A DNA stretch of 64,000 bases from Lunularia cruciata. Taxonomy: Eukaryota; Streptophyta; Marchantiopsida; Lunulariales; Lunulariaceae. The notes below the pieces were generated by a model. It worked only from the letters and a program-made list of their open reading frames with translations, was not told where the DNA came from and ran no database searches. Position 1 is the first letter of the stretch. Each line of letters opens with the position of its first letter. The DNA lies in NCBI GenBank assembly GCA_948567375.1, contig OX419755.1, forward strand, positions 1,927,001-1,991,000, in the 5' to 3' direction. Below, one piece after another: positions 1-9,225 of this stretch. A program made the position numbers and the translations under genes.

Positions 1-240
1 GGTCTAAGCAAAGAGATAGAAGAGGATTGGCTCAAGCTAAGTCATCAGATGGAGGAGGCATGGAACTTCTTTGTTGAGAAGCTGAAAGAAGGAAGACAAC
101 TTTGAGCACTACAAATGAAGCACCATGAACTCAAGTTCAAGGTTGAGAAATTAGAGAATCAACTTTATGAGGAGGAGAGAATGAACTTGTAATCCTTGCA
201 GTTAAGAGAGCACACTAACAAGCAATTTGAGAAAACCTAC
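1..240 (+). pseudogene. Decayed coiled-coil ORF at left edge
   Basis: Frame 1 reads from the first base as a charged, heptad-like sequence rich in E, K and L (for example HHELKFKVEKLENQLYEEER), with in-frame stops near 103, 190 and 252. The start lies outside the window. The composition resembles the glutamate/lysine-rich tail of the unknown ORF at 12521-14395, so it may be the end of another copy of that family. That link is inference from composition, not from a secure alignment. No function can be assigned. Confidence 0.35.
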
Positions 241-1352
241 CAAACTTATTGTTAGAAATAGCTAGGTATCAAGCTCAAACAAATCAGTTAATTAGGTACT
301 TTAGAGGTGAGCGTAGTCCAATACTCCCAAAAATCTAAGCCAAAGGCACTCCTCCAAAGAAAAGCCCTTCAGAAACACTAGCACTCTACTAGGTCTAGTC
401 TATACCTAGAGTCATATAGTAGATGGTACTCAAAATTGTTTACATGCTTCATGAGTAGTGCACTCTAAGTTGTTCATGACTTTAGAGTTGTAGGTCCAAA
501 TTTTGTAGTATAAAATTAGATTTGAGGAAGAATTAACACCTTCCTTGACACCTATTAAGTGCTCAATCAACTTACAAATGATTAGGATAAGATAGGATTA
601 CGATATTAAGCAAGTGATCTACAATATAGATTAGGATTTTTAGGAGTTCCAATTAGGCTCTTCATCCCTTTGGCTCAAAGCCACATAGATACTTAAGGCT
701 GAGGACCAAAGGCACTCATGTTCATTTTTTCATACTTCATTGACACGTAGAGAGTGCTCAAAATCCTTTGCAAGTTTTATAACTTTCCATTTTATGTGTT
801 GTCAAGGTATCTAAGCAAATGTAGAGATGAAGAATTTCACAATAAGATATCAAGTGCTAAGTAACAAGTAGGTACTTGCCATTGATCAAGGTGTACACTA
901 TAGGGTCTGAAGGAGTGAACCTATACAAAGAGTGGATGTGCAATACCACAGAATTGAAAAACTCAATATTTGGCCAACATGAAGTGAATCATGTAAGTTT
1001 TGCCTTTTGGGAAGGAACACATTTGCAATAATGATGACTTTAGTACGGAATGGCTCTTGAAGTGAAGCAATCCATCACCTTCCAGAGAAACCATGATTAG
1101 AACTTAGAGTAAAAGTGATTCTTTTTGTTTTCTTTTTCTTGTAGTGTGCCACAATGAGTGACATTGTCCTCTTTTGACACTGGTTACTACCCAAGAGATT
1201 AAACAAGAAAAATAAGAAAAATTGTGACAATTTGCTTCACTCTTAGTCATTTCCAACATGTATTCTTGTGGGAACCATTTATTCTTATTGATTATACTAT
1301 AAGTACATTAATATTGGGTTATCACAAGGCTAAAATGTGAATACAAAAGAAT
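241..1352. other. AT-rich intergenic/repeat DNA, no gene recognised
   Basis: All frames are broken by frequent stops and I recognise no domain. There is a faint resemblance (a GAGTGACATT stretch followed by TTACT...AAGAGA) between about 1155-1205 and 14980-15060, so this may be decayed 3' sequence of the same repeat that flanks chromovirus 1. Confidence 0.4.
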
Positions 1353-1510
1353 TGAGATTTGGATGCCCAAGATATGATTACATATGCACAACATTGGACT
1401 TATTCATGACTGCTCATTATTGCAATTTGCTATCTAGATTATGGTGTGTCTTCATTATCTTAACTTCTCCTTCTCATGTTTTGGTAGTACCCTCATATCA
1501 TGCAATAGCA
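1353..1510 (+). repeat. 5' LTR of copia element (approximate)
   Basis: Shares with 5558-5745 an interrupted block including TGCACAAC, TTCATGAC, GCTCATTATTGCAAT and CTTCA-TATCTTAA. Starts TG and ends CA at GCAATAGCA. It is followed at once by TGGTAGCCTCAAAATAGAGC, a possible decayed initiator-Met primer binding site. At about 160-190 bp the LTR is short. The ends are inferred and could shift by several bases. Confidence 0.5.
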
Positions 1511-1663
1511 TGGTAGCCTCAAAATAGAGCTATTTTAATTCTACAAGTTATGGGCTCATATTAACTTCAAATAGTGTAACACTCCTAAATTGTATGTATG
1601 CACACCATCTAAAACCTGCAAACACACATGATCATATTCTCTTTTTTTTGAAACAAAATCACC

Positions 1664-2435
1664 ATGGTTGAGCAAGCCTCAATGCCTTTGAATCTCTACC
1701 ATATTGATCCCCTTCCTAGTGCCAAAAATTGGTCCATATGTAAATATTGCTCTAAACTTATCCTCCGCACCCAAGGCATATGAGATATCACCTCAAGAAC
1801 TTCAAAGCACCCAAAAGAAGGGAGACTTTAAGTAGATGGTTACCACATTGTGTTACATGCTACCAAACTAGCTACTTGGGAGAAGGAGGATGGCAAGGCA
1901 TGAGCATAAATTGGATTGATAGTGTCACCAACAATAGCACTCTAGCACCAACAATAGCACAACTTGATGACCTGCAAGATACCCACAAAAATATGGCACA
2001 AACGGGTTGATACATTTGAGCAAGAAACAACACTTTATAAAAAAAATTCTCTTATGTGAATTCATTACCCTTAAGCTTTGCAATAAAGACACACTCTTTG
2101 TGCTCATTGCTTGCTTACACAAACTTACCAATGGATTGGCAAGTGTTTGAGTGAACATCAATGAAGATGCTCAAGCTACAATTCTATTAGGAGCACTATC
2201 AAAAATAGAGTACTTACCACTTTTCATGCCTCTCATAGTTGTTGAAAGGACTGGCGGGCTCAAGGTAGTTGATGTTAAGGCAACACTATGTATCAATGAG
2301 TTTCATGCTAGCAAAATGGAGAACAAACCAAGCAAGGAACACAAACCAGCTTTTGTCTCAACAACACACATATCAAGAAGGAGCAAGATAGACATCACCT
2401 GCAAATATTGTCACAAAGAAGGCATTAGAAGATAG
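1664..2435 (+). pseudogene. copia gag remnant
   Basis: Starts at the ATG at 1664. The product MVEQASMPLNLYHIDPLPSA... has the copia Gag pattern of a short N-terminus followed by a 'W-[ST]-x-W' style segment, then a mostly scrambled middle with frameshifts. Near 2385-2430 the peptide ITCKYCHKEG is the first half of a CX2CX4H zinc knuckle, in which the expected histidine and last cysteine have been lost. Gag would form the virus-like particle and the knuckle would bind RNA. It is recognisable only through its position before the protease and through the half knuckle. Confidence 0.5.
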
Positions 2436-2660
2436 TTTTTTTATAGCAAGTTGTATTTTCTCCAAGAGCACCCAAGTCATATTCCATAGATCAACATGCC
2501 TCATAGAATTGCTTCACGTGAGCCTGTTGAAACTTGCTCACATCCAGCAACAACCAATCAAACACCAAGCTAAACTCCTCCCATTGTAGTTGTAGTAGTC
2601 TCATCTATATGGTTAACAAATATAATACCATCTTCCCACCAAGATCATGAGTGGTTACTC

Positions 2661-3101
2661 TTGAGTATGTCTACAACATCCCCTGCTAGGCTTAATAGAC
2701 TAGTCCTTGACTCTAGTGCAAACTATCATATCACCAATGATGGTATTGCTCTTCATGATTACAAGACTCTCAACATTGATAAACCCATCATCCATGGAGA
2801 TGGCTGTGCTGCCAATGCTATTGGTATAGATACACTTTGTGTCTACACCATAATTGGTCAAACACTTGCTTTTGAACAATGCTTGCTTTGCCCCAACCTA
2901 GACATGACATTACTATCCATCCAAGCTCTTGGGGCTGTTGGTGCATGGGTTTTATTAGAAGGAAATAGTGCCTTTGTACACAAAGATAGACATACACTAG
3001 CTCTTGTAAATGTAGTTGATAGTCTTTACAAGCTTGATGGCTCAATTCTCTATCCACATGAGATCAATGTTGTAGCTATCACACATAATGCCATATTTTA
3101 A
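2661..3101 (+). pseudogene. copia protease and GAG-pre-integrase segment
   Basis: A 146-codon open stretch, the best preserved part of this copia. RLVLDSSANYHITND is the aspartic protease active-site region of copia elements. The catalytic D-S-G is D-S-S here, so the protease would be dead. Downstream, LCPNLDMTLLSIQAL matches the copia 'xVPxLxxNLLSVxxL' segment, and LVNVVDSLYKLDGS leads into the pre-integrase domain. The zinc-binding histidine and cysteine motif continues past the stop at 3101 (HQCLEDLG...), in the same polyprotein. Confidence 0.75.
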
Positions 3102-3999
3102 CACCAATGCTTGGAGGATCTTGGGGCCTCATATATGGGAAAACTATGCAACTTTGTCACAGATCTACCCTATACCAGTCTACCTCATGGAGTGTGAAAA
3201 ACTTGTGCTTTGGCTAAATCCCACTATGCACTAGTTCTTTCCATCCATGATATCTCACACACTACCACAATGAAATTAGAATAAGTTTATGCAGATTTGG
3301 CTAGCCTTATGCATAGATTGCTCCAAGGAAATCTTTACTTTCTTATCATATATGACAAACTCACTTGTATAGTCAATGTTTCACCTATCATTGACAATTA
3401 GACACCTCAAGTCATACCAGAGTAGGATGGATATATCTTTGGGTCGCCGCTTGAAAACCTTATGCACAAATAGTGGAAGTAAATTTTTTAACACTTTAAT
3501 CAAACTATATTTGTAAGAGTGTAGAATCATCAAGGAAACACCACCGCCATGATCAAATTGGGTTTCAAAATGAGCCATTTGCACACTTGTCAAAAGGGTA
3601 TGGGCTATGATGCACACTACAAGCAAATATAATGGCTATTGGCAAAGCATCATCTTAACCATTGCATACTTAATAAACCACAACCCAATTCAAATCTGCA
3701 TTGGTGTACACTATGGGAGGCTTGGAGTGGCCTTAAACCCAATTTGGAACACTTGCACACATGGAGCTGCCATGCCTTCATCCTTGATGATCTACATACC
3801 TTGGGGAAAATTTGTCTCATGTACAATAGATGGGACAAATGGGTACATTTTCTACATTCTAGATATGGGTGGATGGTTATGTTTGCATCATGCCTTTTTC
3901 ATGGAACACACCATACCTAAACCTATAGCAATTGAGGTTGACACTAGGTCTATTGATGGCTATGATTTCTTTAATGACCTTGTAGATGGCACAAAATAA
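3102..3999 (+). pseudogene. copia integrase remnant
   Basis: Broken pieces of the integrase follow the protease directly. The zinc finger part includes 'MGKLCNFV' and 'CALAKSHY'. A core fragment (VYADLASLMHR) corresponds to the first catalytic-Asp region. A C-terminal part around 3640-3900 reads PNSNLHW..., EAWSGLKPNLEHL, TW-CHAF, which corresponds to the conserved 'P-x(n)-W...P-x-x-x-HLRxFGC' end of the copia integrase. At least two frame changes and several stops separate the pieces. Confidence 0.6.
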
Positions 4000-4239
4000 A
4001 TCAATGAAATGTACCTATTCTTCCCTAAGGTAAAGTGTCAGCAATCACACCACAAAACCTGATACCACCATTAGACACACATCCCATTGTCTTACACATG
4101 TCCACAAGAACTCCACAACCATCTTGTTGGTACCTTGTAACCTCATTTGATGCTATAGTAGCATCCGATGATAGTGATTTCTTGTCATAGTGAATTGGTA
4201 ATACGACACAACATTTTGTTGCCCTCCACTAAACCAGCA

Positions 4240-5075
4240 TTGTAGCACTATGTAGTGACAATGCAGAATGTCGGAGTGAAGCCATGCAAGCAAAATATGA
4301 TTCCCTCATTTGCATGCATGTTTCACCAAGATGCCTTGCTTTGATATACCTCCTTCTAAAAATCTCACTCGTTCTAAGTGGGTCTGCAAAATCAAGAATG
4401 CACATGTGGTGGCTCAAGGTTACACCCAAGTAGTTTAAAGCCCATATGGTGGCTCAAAGCTACACCTAAGTTGCTTGCATTGACTACTAGACACCATTTG
4501 CATTGGTTGTTACAATGGGTATGATTTATATCCTCCTCGGGCTAGCTATAGCACATCTGTCTCCTTGTCAAAAAACTAGATGTTGTCATAGGTTACCTAA
4601 ATATGACACTCAAACACAATGTTTATCTAGCACTCTTGACGGGTTATGTCACCCTCATGACCATTTAAAAACTGCAAAAAGCATTGTATGGTCTTCAACA
4701 ATTTGGTCATGAGTGGTTCAAAACATTTACTTTACAACCAATGCTTGTTCCAAATCATAAAGAAAGGACAAACATTGTATCTCATTCTATATGTCAATGA
4801 CATCCACTCATCACAACATCCTCATCACTAGTTGTTACAATCAAGCACCATCTTACTAATACCTTTGACATCAAAGAGCTTGGTCTTCCATGCCACTTAT
4901 TTAGCATTCAGATCCTTTCCCTTGAAATTGGTAGCATTACCATAATACAAATTGGCTATCTCAAAAGGGTTCTCTCTTAGGCCAACTTTGCCAACCTGCA
5001 TTCAGTTTGCAAACCCCTTGTTCTTGGAGCTTAATTCACTAGAGTTGCTGCCCAAGAAGCCAAAACCAAACACCC
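4240..5075 (+). pseudogene. copia reverse transcriptase remnant
   Basis: Fragments in changing frames match the copia RT. 'AHVVAQGYTQ' (near 4400) corresponds to 'ARLVAKGYxQ', and 'ALVVTMGMIYILLGLAIAH' follows it. The catalytic YVDD appears as YVND at 4790-4801. The first Asp is therefore Asn, which would abolish activity. 'FDIKELG' (near 4869) corresponds to 'FxMxDLG'. Several stops are present. Confidence 0.65.
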
Positions 5076-5078
5076 CTT

Positions 5079-5520
5079 TTGGCAGCTTCTTGGAAAACTA
5101 AACTATGCTACTACCTACACATGTCCAACCTTGCTCAAAATCTCTCTCCACTTGCTCAACACTCATCCCATCCCACCAATACACATTGTGAAGCTCTCAA
5201 AGATATATGTCGTTGCATTATAGATATCATCAATCACTATATTTTTTACTCAACATTGCATAGCGCCAACCTTAGTTTCTTTTGCCAATGCGGATTGGAC
5301 CAACCAATGCTTATCTTGCAAGTCCTACACATGTGTTATTTTACTTTTCAATTCTACTTCTATTATTTGGTTCATCAAGAATTAGACAGCGGTTGCACTC
5401 TCAATGGTTGAAGCCAAGGATTATGCACTCACTATAATAGGCTATGAGGCAACATGGACACAAAACTCCCTTTGCTTGTTTGTTCATACCTCCCTCATTC
5501 AAGCACACCCTAATTCACCA
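5079..5520 (+). pseudogene. copia RNase H remnant
   Basis: The copia RNase H pattern is visible in 5280-5480: FANADWTNQ corresponds to 'xxDADWAGD', CKSYTCVI to 'RKSTTGYx', IIWFIKN to 'ISWxSKKQ', and TAVALSMVEAKDYAL to 'xxVALSSxEAEYxAL'. The catalytic acidic positions D and E are partly kept, but stop codons interrupt the reading frame. This is the 3' end of the polyprotein, immediately before the polypurine tract. Confidence 0.7.
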
Positions 5521-5557
5521 AACCCTACTATGGCCATGTTATAAGTCAAGGGAGGTT

Positions 5558-5745
5558 TGAGTACTACTACATGGCATGCCCATTGCACCATGTGTGCCCT
5601 CTGTGCACAACACTATATCAATTCATGACCGCTCATTATTGCAATAGGGTATTTAGAGCCATCTTCACTATCTTAAGTTCTCTATATCATGTTTTTATAG
5701 TAGCCTTTTTCCATATCTTTTTATATCTCATATCTTGCATTAACA
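5558..5745 (+). repeat. 3' LTR of copia element (approximate)
   Basis: Partner of the repeat at 1353-1510, preceded by a purine-rich tract ending GGGAGGTT. Starts TGAGTACT and ends TTAACA. It is about 30 bp longer than the 5' copy because of small indels. Confidence 0.5.
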
Positions 5746-6434
5746 ATTGTGGTACCTACATTTATTGTTTTGGATTGTTTGTTAAAGTTTTGAAGGAGAA
5801 GTGCTTTTGGTAAAGCCAAAGGAGTGCTAAATGGGGAAGAAATATGAAGAATTGTGTGTTTGGCATAAACCCAAAGTCAACCTCGGGTCAAGTCCAAAGG
5901 ACCCAAATGGACAAGAGAGAAAGTCAAAGATGAGGACTTTGTATTGGGTAGCGCAACCTAATTCGAAGAACCTATAACAAAATTCTTTGAGGTATGCCAA
6001 ATCAAGAAAGTATATGGGAAGAAAGTGACTACCTCGGGATCAAGAAGTTCTTGACAGTGACAAGAAACAACTTCACAAAATTGGTGAGTGGCACGGATCA
6101 GTGACTAAAGAATGATTGATTAGCAAAGGATTATAAAATCAAGATTTTTGTGAGGAAGCACTGCAATGTCTAAATTCTACCCTGTCCCTATTCAGAGTCA
6201 AACCAAAGGAATGCAAATTGCCAATATGCAAGAAGAAGAGTGGGTTAGAATCTTGGGTATGATCTTTCACAAAGGAGAGTGAGGAAACATACAATGGCCC
6301 CAAAAGTGACTAAGCAGAGTGCGGTGAGGGGTCTTGCCTTGTGCAGATTAGATGTAGTGGCAAGGATCAAAATCTTATCAAGACTTTGTATCATGTTCAT
6401 GGCCTAGAACTAGAATTTTAGTTTTCCAAGTTTT
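5746..6434. other. No gene recognised; upstream flank of the unknown ORF
   Basis: AT-rich, with purine-rich coding-like patches but stops in every frame. It may be the decayed 5' part of the unknown family at 6435, since amino-acid composition (K, E, S rich) is similar, but I see no motif. Confidence 0.4.
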
Positions 6435-6832
6435 ATGGTAGAAATCACCGTGAGTGATTGCAAGGATGGGCCAAAGCACAAAGGGAAGAGAGAGAATCCA
6501 GCTCAATGTATTGAGTTGGATTGGAGATTAGTCTCTGGGAGAGAAGTAGAAGAAGTAGGAGGTACCACCTTTTATAAGAAGTGTGATGCCTCAAAAGAGA
6601 CTACCAAGGTGAGAAATTCTTTCAATCGTCCTTGCACCAAGAATGGGTATAAGGTGGATAGCTATAGAGACCCATTGAGGAGAGGGATTGTGAGCATGAT
6701 GATGGCAATGTTCAAGCTAGAGCAAACCACCAATGTCACGATGCAATAGGCAATGTTCTTTCATCAAATGTTTGCAAGAGAAGCAATAGATTGGGAGAAG
6801 TGTTTGCATCAACAAGTGGGGCAGATGATTAC
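6435..6832 (+). pseudogene. Unknown protein family, copy 1, part 1 (split by chromovirus 1)
   Basis: An open frame from the ATG at 6435 to a stop at 6749, then readable sequence in the same region up to the insertion point. It includes GYKVDSYRDPLRRGIVSMMM, then QAMFFHQMFAREAIDW and LHQQVGQMI. The QA-x-FF...W block recurs at 63196-63260 (QAIFFELIYQ...NW), which shows that this is a repeated protein family. Chromovirus 1 then interrupts the reading frame, which resumes at 12521. I do not recognise the family and assign no function. It is probably part of another, unclassified mobile element because it recurs and has decayed. Confidence 0.5.
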
Positions 6833-6986
6833 TGTAACAATATGGAGCTTAGCGATAAAGTCAGTCAGGCTCACGAAGTAGCACATAAGACAGATTAGCC
6901 TAGAATATTCCAGAAGTATCTAGGAAGCTTCTTGGGAAGCTTCCCGGTTAGCTTAGCTTGCACCTTAAGTAAGTAGCTTCTAGAAG

Positions 6987-7004
6987 GAAGCTTCTAGAAG
7001 CTTC
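6987..7004 (+). promoter_or_regulatory. Perfect four-unit heat-shock-element-like array
   Basis: GAAGCTTCTAGAAGCTTC is exactly GAA-nn-TTC-nn-GAA-nn-TTC, the canonical alternating HSE bound by heat shock factors. It lies about 190 bp upstream of the TATA box, in U3. Corresponding sites with one changed unit occur in the 3' LTR (12258-12275), the solo LTR (25247-25264) and chromovirus 3 (60372-60389). Binding and heat response are inference. Confidence 0.5.
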
Positions 7005-7159
7005 CAACTAGCTTAGCTTGCACGCCAAGTAGGCGGTTTCTAGAAGGAAGCTTCTTGAGAAGCTTCCTAGTTAACTTGGCTTGCACTCTAAGAAAGCGGC
7101 TTGAGGAAGCTTCCTAGTTAACTTGGCTTGCACTCTAAGAAAGCGGCTTGAGGAAGCTT

Positions 7160-7177
7160 CTTGAGAAGCTTCTCAAG
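7160..7177. promoter_or_regulatory. 18-bp perfect palindrome just upstream of the LTR TATA box
   Basis: CTTGAGAAGCTTCTCAAG is its own reverse complement and is centred on another GAAGCTTC block. It sits 17 bp before the TATA box and recurs in the other LTRs of this family (for example near 12368, 25371 and 48709). It could be a dimeric factor site or simply part of the U3 repeat pattern. Confidence 0.45.
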
Positions 7178-7193
7178 GGCCTTGTATGCTACC

Positions 7194-7201
7194 TATAAAT
7201 A
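7194..7201 (+). promoter_or_regulatory. TATA box of chromovirus 1 5' LTR
   Basis: TATAAATA, a consensus plant TATA box about 110 bp before the LTR end. Transcription would be expected to start roughly 30 bp downstream. It is conserved at 48741-48748 and 25407-25414 and mutated in the 3' LTR of this element. Confidence 0.7.
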
Positions 7202-7306
7202 CCAAAGCCAAAGCTCATGCTAGGCATTTGGAGTTTTCCCTCATTCAAGTGTCCCAATGTGTGTTTCCATTCTCCTATTTCTCTCCTTGGTTTTGGTCTT
7301 TTACAT

Positions 7307-7318
7307 TGGTATCAGAGC
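7307..7318 (+). other. Primer binding site (initiator Met tRNA)
   Basis: TGGTATCAGAGC, one base after the LTR end, is the common plant retrotransposon primer site complementary to the 3' end of initiator methionine tRNA. Confidence 0.9.
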
Positions 7319-7576
7319 AGGAATGGGATGGATGGAATTTATGGACCACCAAATCCACTTCCGCCAAACCATTAGGACTTTCATATCCAGATATTACCAA
7401 AGCATTGTTTCACACAATTCATCACCTCACGCTTTGGGTAGGATTTTCTACATATGATCATCGTGTCAAAGGAACCCTTAATACTTCCAGTTGTAACTTA
7501 TGGAGAACGGTGGACGTGTTGTATCTATGTGTTAATCAACTAGATAAATTGGGGGTAGTGGAATAGAGTAGTAGCA

Positions 7577-8475
7577 ATGGCGGCAATACCGGATGTTATC
7601 CTTGCAATGCAACAACAAATCAAGCATCTTACTTGATTGTTGGATGAACAAGACCAGCAACAACGAGAACAGATAGACAAAGTGCCAGTTTGAGATGGAG
7701 AAGATCGCATTCGATTTCCGAAACCCAAGGTGTTTGAAGGCAAGAATCTTCCAAGCATAGTGGAGAATTTAGTGTTTGACTATGAACATTACTTTGAAGC
7801 CACCAATCTTCAAGACAAGCGGAAACAAATTCTCTTGGCTTCTAGCCAGTTGGATGGCGTGGCAAAACTTTGGTGGCGATTCCAAGTAGAAAGAGTCGAA
7901 CGACAAATTGTTACACCAATTTTGACATGGGCAGAATTCAAGGATGCAATACTTGGTTGATTTTAGACTATAAATGCCACCCAAGCTGCACGAGATAAAT
8001 TGGCGGAGTTGAGGCAGATTGGCTCAGTGAGAAGCTACATCACACAATTTCAAAATATCATCATGCAAATTCTAGATATCCAAGAAGGTGAAGTTCTGGA
8101 TCGATTTGTGCAAGGATTGAAGTCATGAACCAGATTGGAAGTGACCATGCGAGAGCCACATAACATAGAAGAAGCCATGCAATTGGCTGAGCATTTTGAC
8201 TCCTTAGTTGCAACAACTTGGTCTCGACCTTGACCTACACAAAACCTACCAGTACCACGAATGGAAGAACCGGTACCAATGGAGATTGATGCTATCCAAT
8301 GAAGACCACTTGGCACAATAGATAAAGAAAGATTACAACAAAATGGAGGTTGCTTTTATTGTTGCTAAGTTGGACATCACATTGCTGAATGTCCACTTAG
8401 GAATGGACGACCTCGACAAGTTGCCCAGATGGAGTTTGTGGAACAAAATGATCAGGGAAACGAAGAATCCCAGTA
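7577..8475 (+). pseudogene. gag of chromovirus 1 (stops)
   Basis: The ATG at 7577 starts MAAIPDVILAMQQQI... Conserved Ty3 Gag features follow: F-E-G-K-N at about 7733, VFDYEHYF, LDGVAKLWW at about 7852 (the 'GxAxxWW' motif of retrotransposon Gag), ARDKLAELRQ, and SYITQFQNII. A single zinc knuckle, CX2CX4HX4C, lies at 8351-8392 (CFYC...GHHIAEC), with one stop codon inside it. Other in-frame stops are near 7636, 7693 and 7960. The protein would form particles and package RNA. Confidence 0.8.
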
Positions 8476-8502
8476 GGAGATTTCAAGCCACCTACTAGGA
8501 GC

Positions 8503-8988
8503 TTGATTAGTTGCAATGGGATTGAAGGCTTGACCTATGCAAGTTTGCTTCACTTGCAAGGTACGATATCTAATCGGGGTTGTAGGATTTTGGTTGATTC
8601 TAGAAGTTCAAAGAATTGCATATCTATGCAAGTAGCAAAGGAATTGGGTATTCCTATCAAGCCAGTGATTGGAAATAGTTTGATGATGGCCGATGGTAGA
8701 AAAGGTTCTGCATTCCACACCTCGCATCTTGTTACCTTCAAGATTGGGAAGGAGTATTTGGAGTGTATGAGGTTTGTAGTGGCACATCTACACTATGATA
8801 TCATTCTGGGTCTACCTTGGCTTGAACGTCATAAGGTTCAATTCGATTGGACCCAACGTCAAATTCAAGTACAACACCAAGGTAGGAATTTCCGATTAGG
8901 TTTTTTGGCACCTCTGAGTAAGACACCTAAGAATAGTCAGTCCCAAGATGGGAAGTTTGTTGAGAAGGTAGCCATAGAGCAAATCTAG
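8503..8988 (+). pseudogene. Aspartic protease of chromovirus 1
   Basis: A 161-codon open stretch. The active-site loop is ILVDSRSSKNCIS, where D-S-G is replaced by D-S-R (codon AGA at 8602), so the enzyme would be inactive. ADGRKG and the flap region follow. HYDIILGLPWLERHKVQFDW is the conserved 'ILGxxWL' end of Ty3 proteases. The frame ends at a TAG (8985) where chromovirus 3 has TGG. Confidence 0.8.
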
Positions 8989-9120
8989 AAGGGAGATGAG
9001 TCCCAAGATGGGAAGTTTGCCAAGAAGGCAACCATGGAGCAAGCTTGGAAGAGAGATGAGTCCCTAGAAGGGAAGTTTGTTAATGAAGCAGCCACAGAGC
9101 AAGCTTTGGAGGAAGATAAG
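8941..9120 (+). repeat. Three tandem 60-bp units encoding a 20-residue linker repeat
   Basis: Units at 8941-9000, 9001-9060 and 9061-9120, each beginning TCCCAAGA or TCCCTAGA and encoding S-x-x-G-K-F-x-x-x-x-x-x-E-Q-x-x-x-x-[DE]. They join protease and RT. Chromovirus 3 has the same three units at 50492-50671, and chromovirus 2 has one (20082-20141). Confidence 0.85.
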
Positions 9121-9225
9121 TCTGTATTTGTGGTGTGGATCAAGCCGATTGCACAAGAACAATCTGAGGAGGGCCATGTGCCGCATCAAGTAACGGTTGA
9201 TTGGATAGTTTAGGAGTCTGCAGAT

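Larger units (their letters stand above)
1353..5745 (+). mobile_element. Degenerate Ty1/copia LTR retrotransposon
   Basis: The domain order on the + strand is gag, protease and pre-integrase, integrase, RT, RNase H. This is the Ty1/copia order, because integrase precedes RT. Short similar terminal segments at 1353-1510 and 5558-5745 begin with TG and end with CA and are taken as LTRs. A purine stretch (AAGTCAAGGGAGG) just before 5558 fits a polypurine tract. Every domain has stops or frameshifts, so the element is dead. The 5-bp flanks (AGAAT and ATTGT) do not match, so the TSD is lost or the ends are off by a few bases. Confidence 0.75.
6833..7305 (+). repeat. 5' LTR of chromovirus 1
   Basis: 473 bp, TG...CA. 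U3 is built of imperfect repeats of about 60 bp with the pattern TTAGCTTGCAC...AAGTAGGCGGCTTCTAGAAGGAAGCTTC. A 47-bp tandem duplication (7061-7107 and 7108-7154) is absent from the 3' LTR, which explains much of the length difference (473 against 415 bp). The TATA box is at 7194-7201. Confidence 0.95.

Noticed and set aside
8941-9120. Regular 60-bp repeats as a CRISPR-like array
   Set aside because: The units are contiguous without spacers, in frame with Pol, and also present in chromovirus 3. They encode a protein linker.
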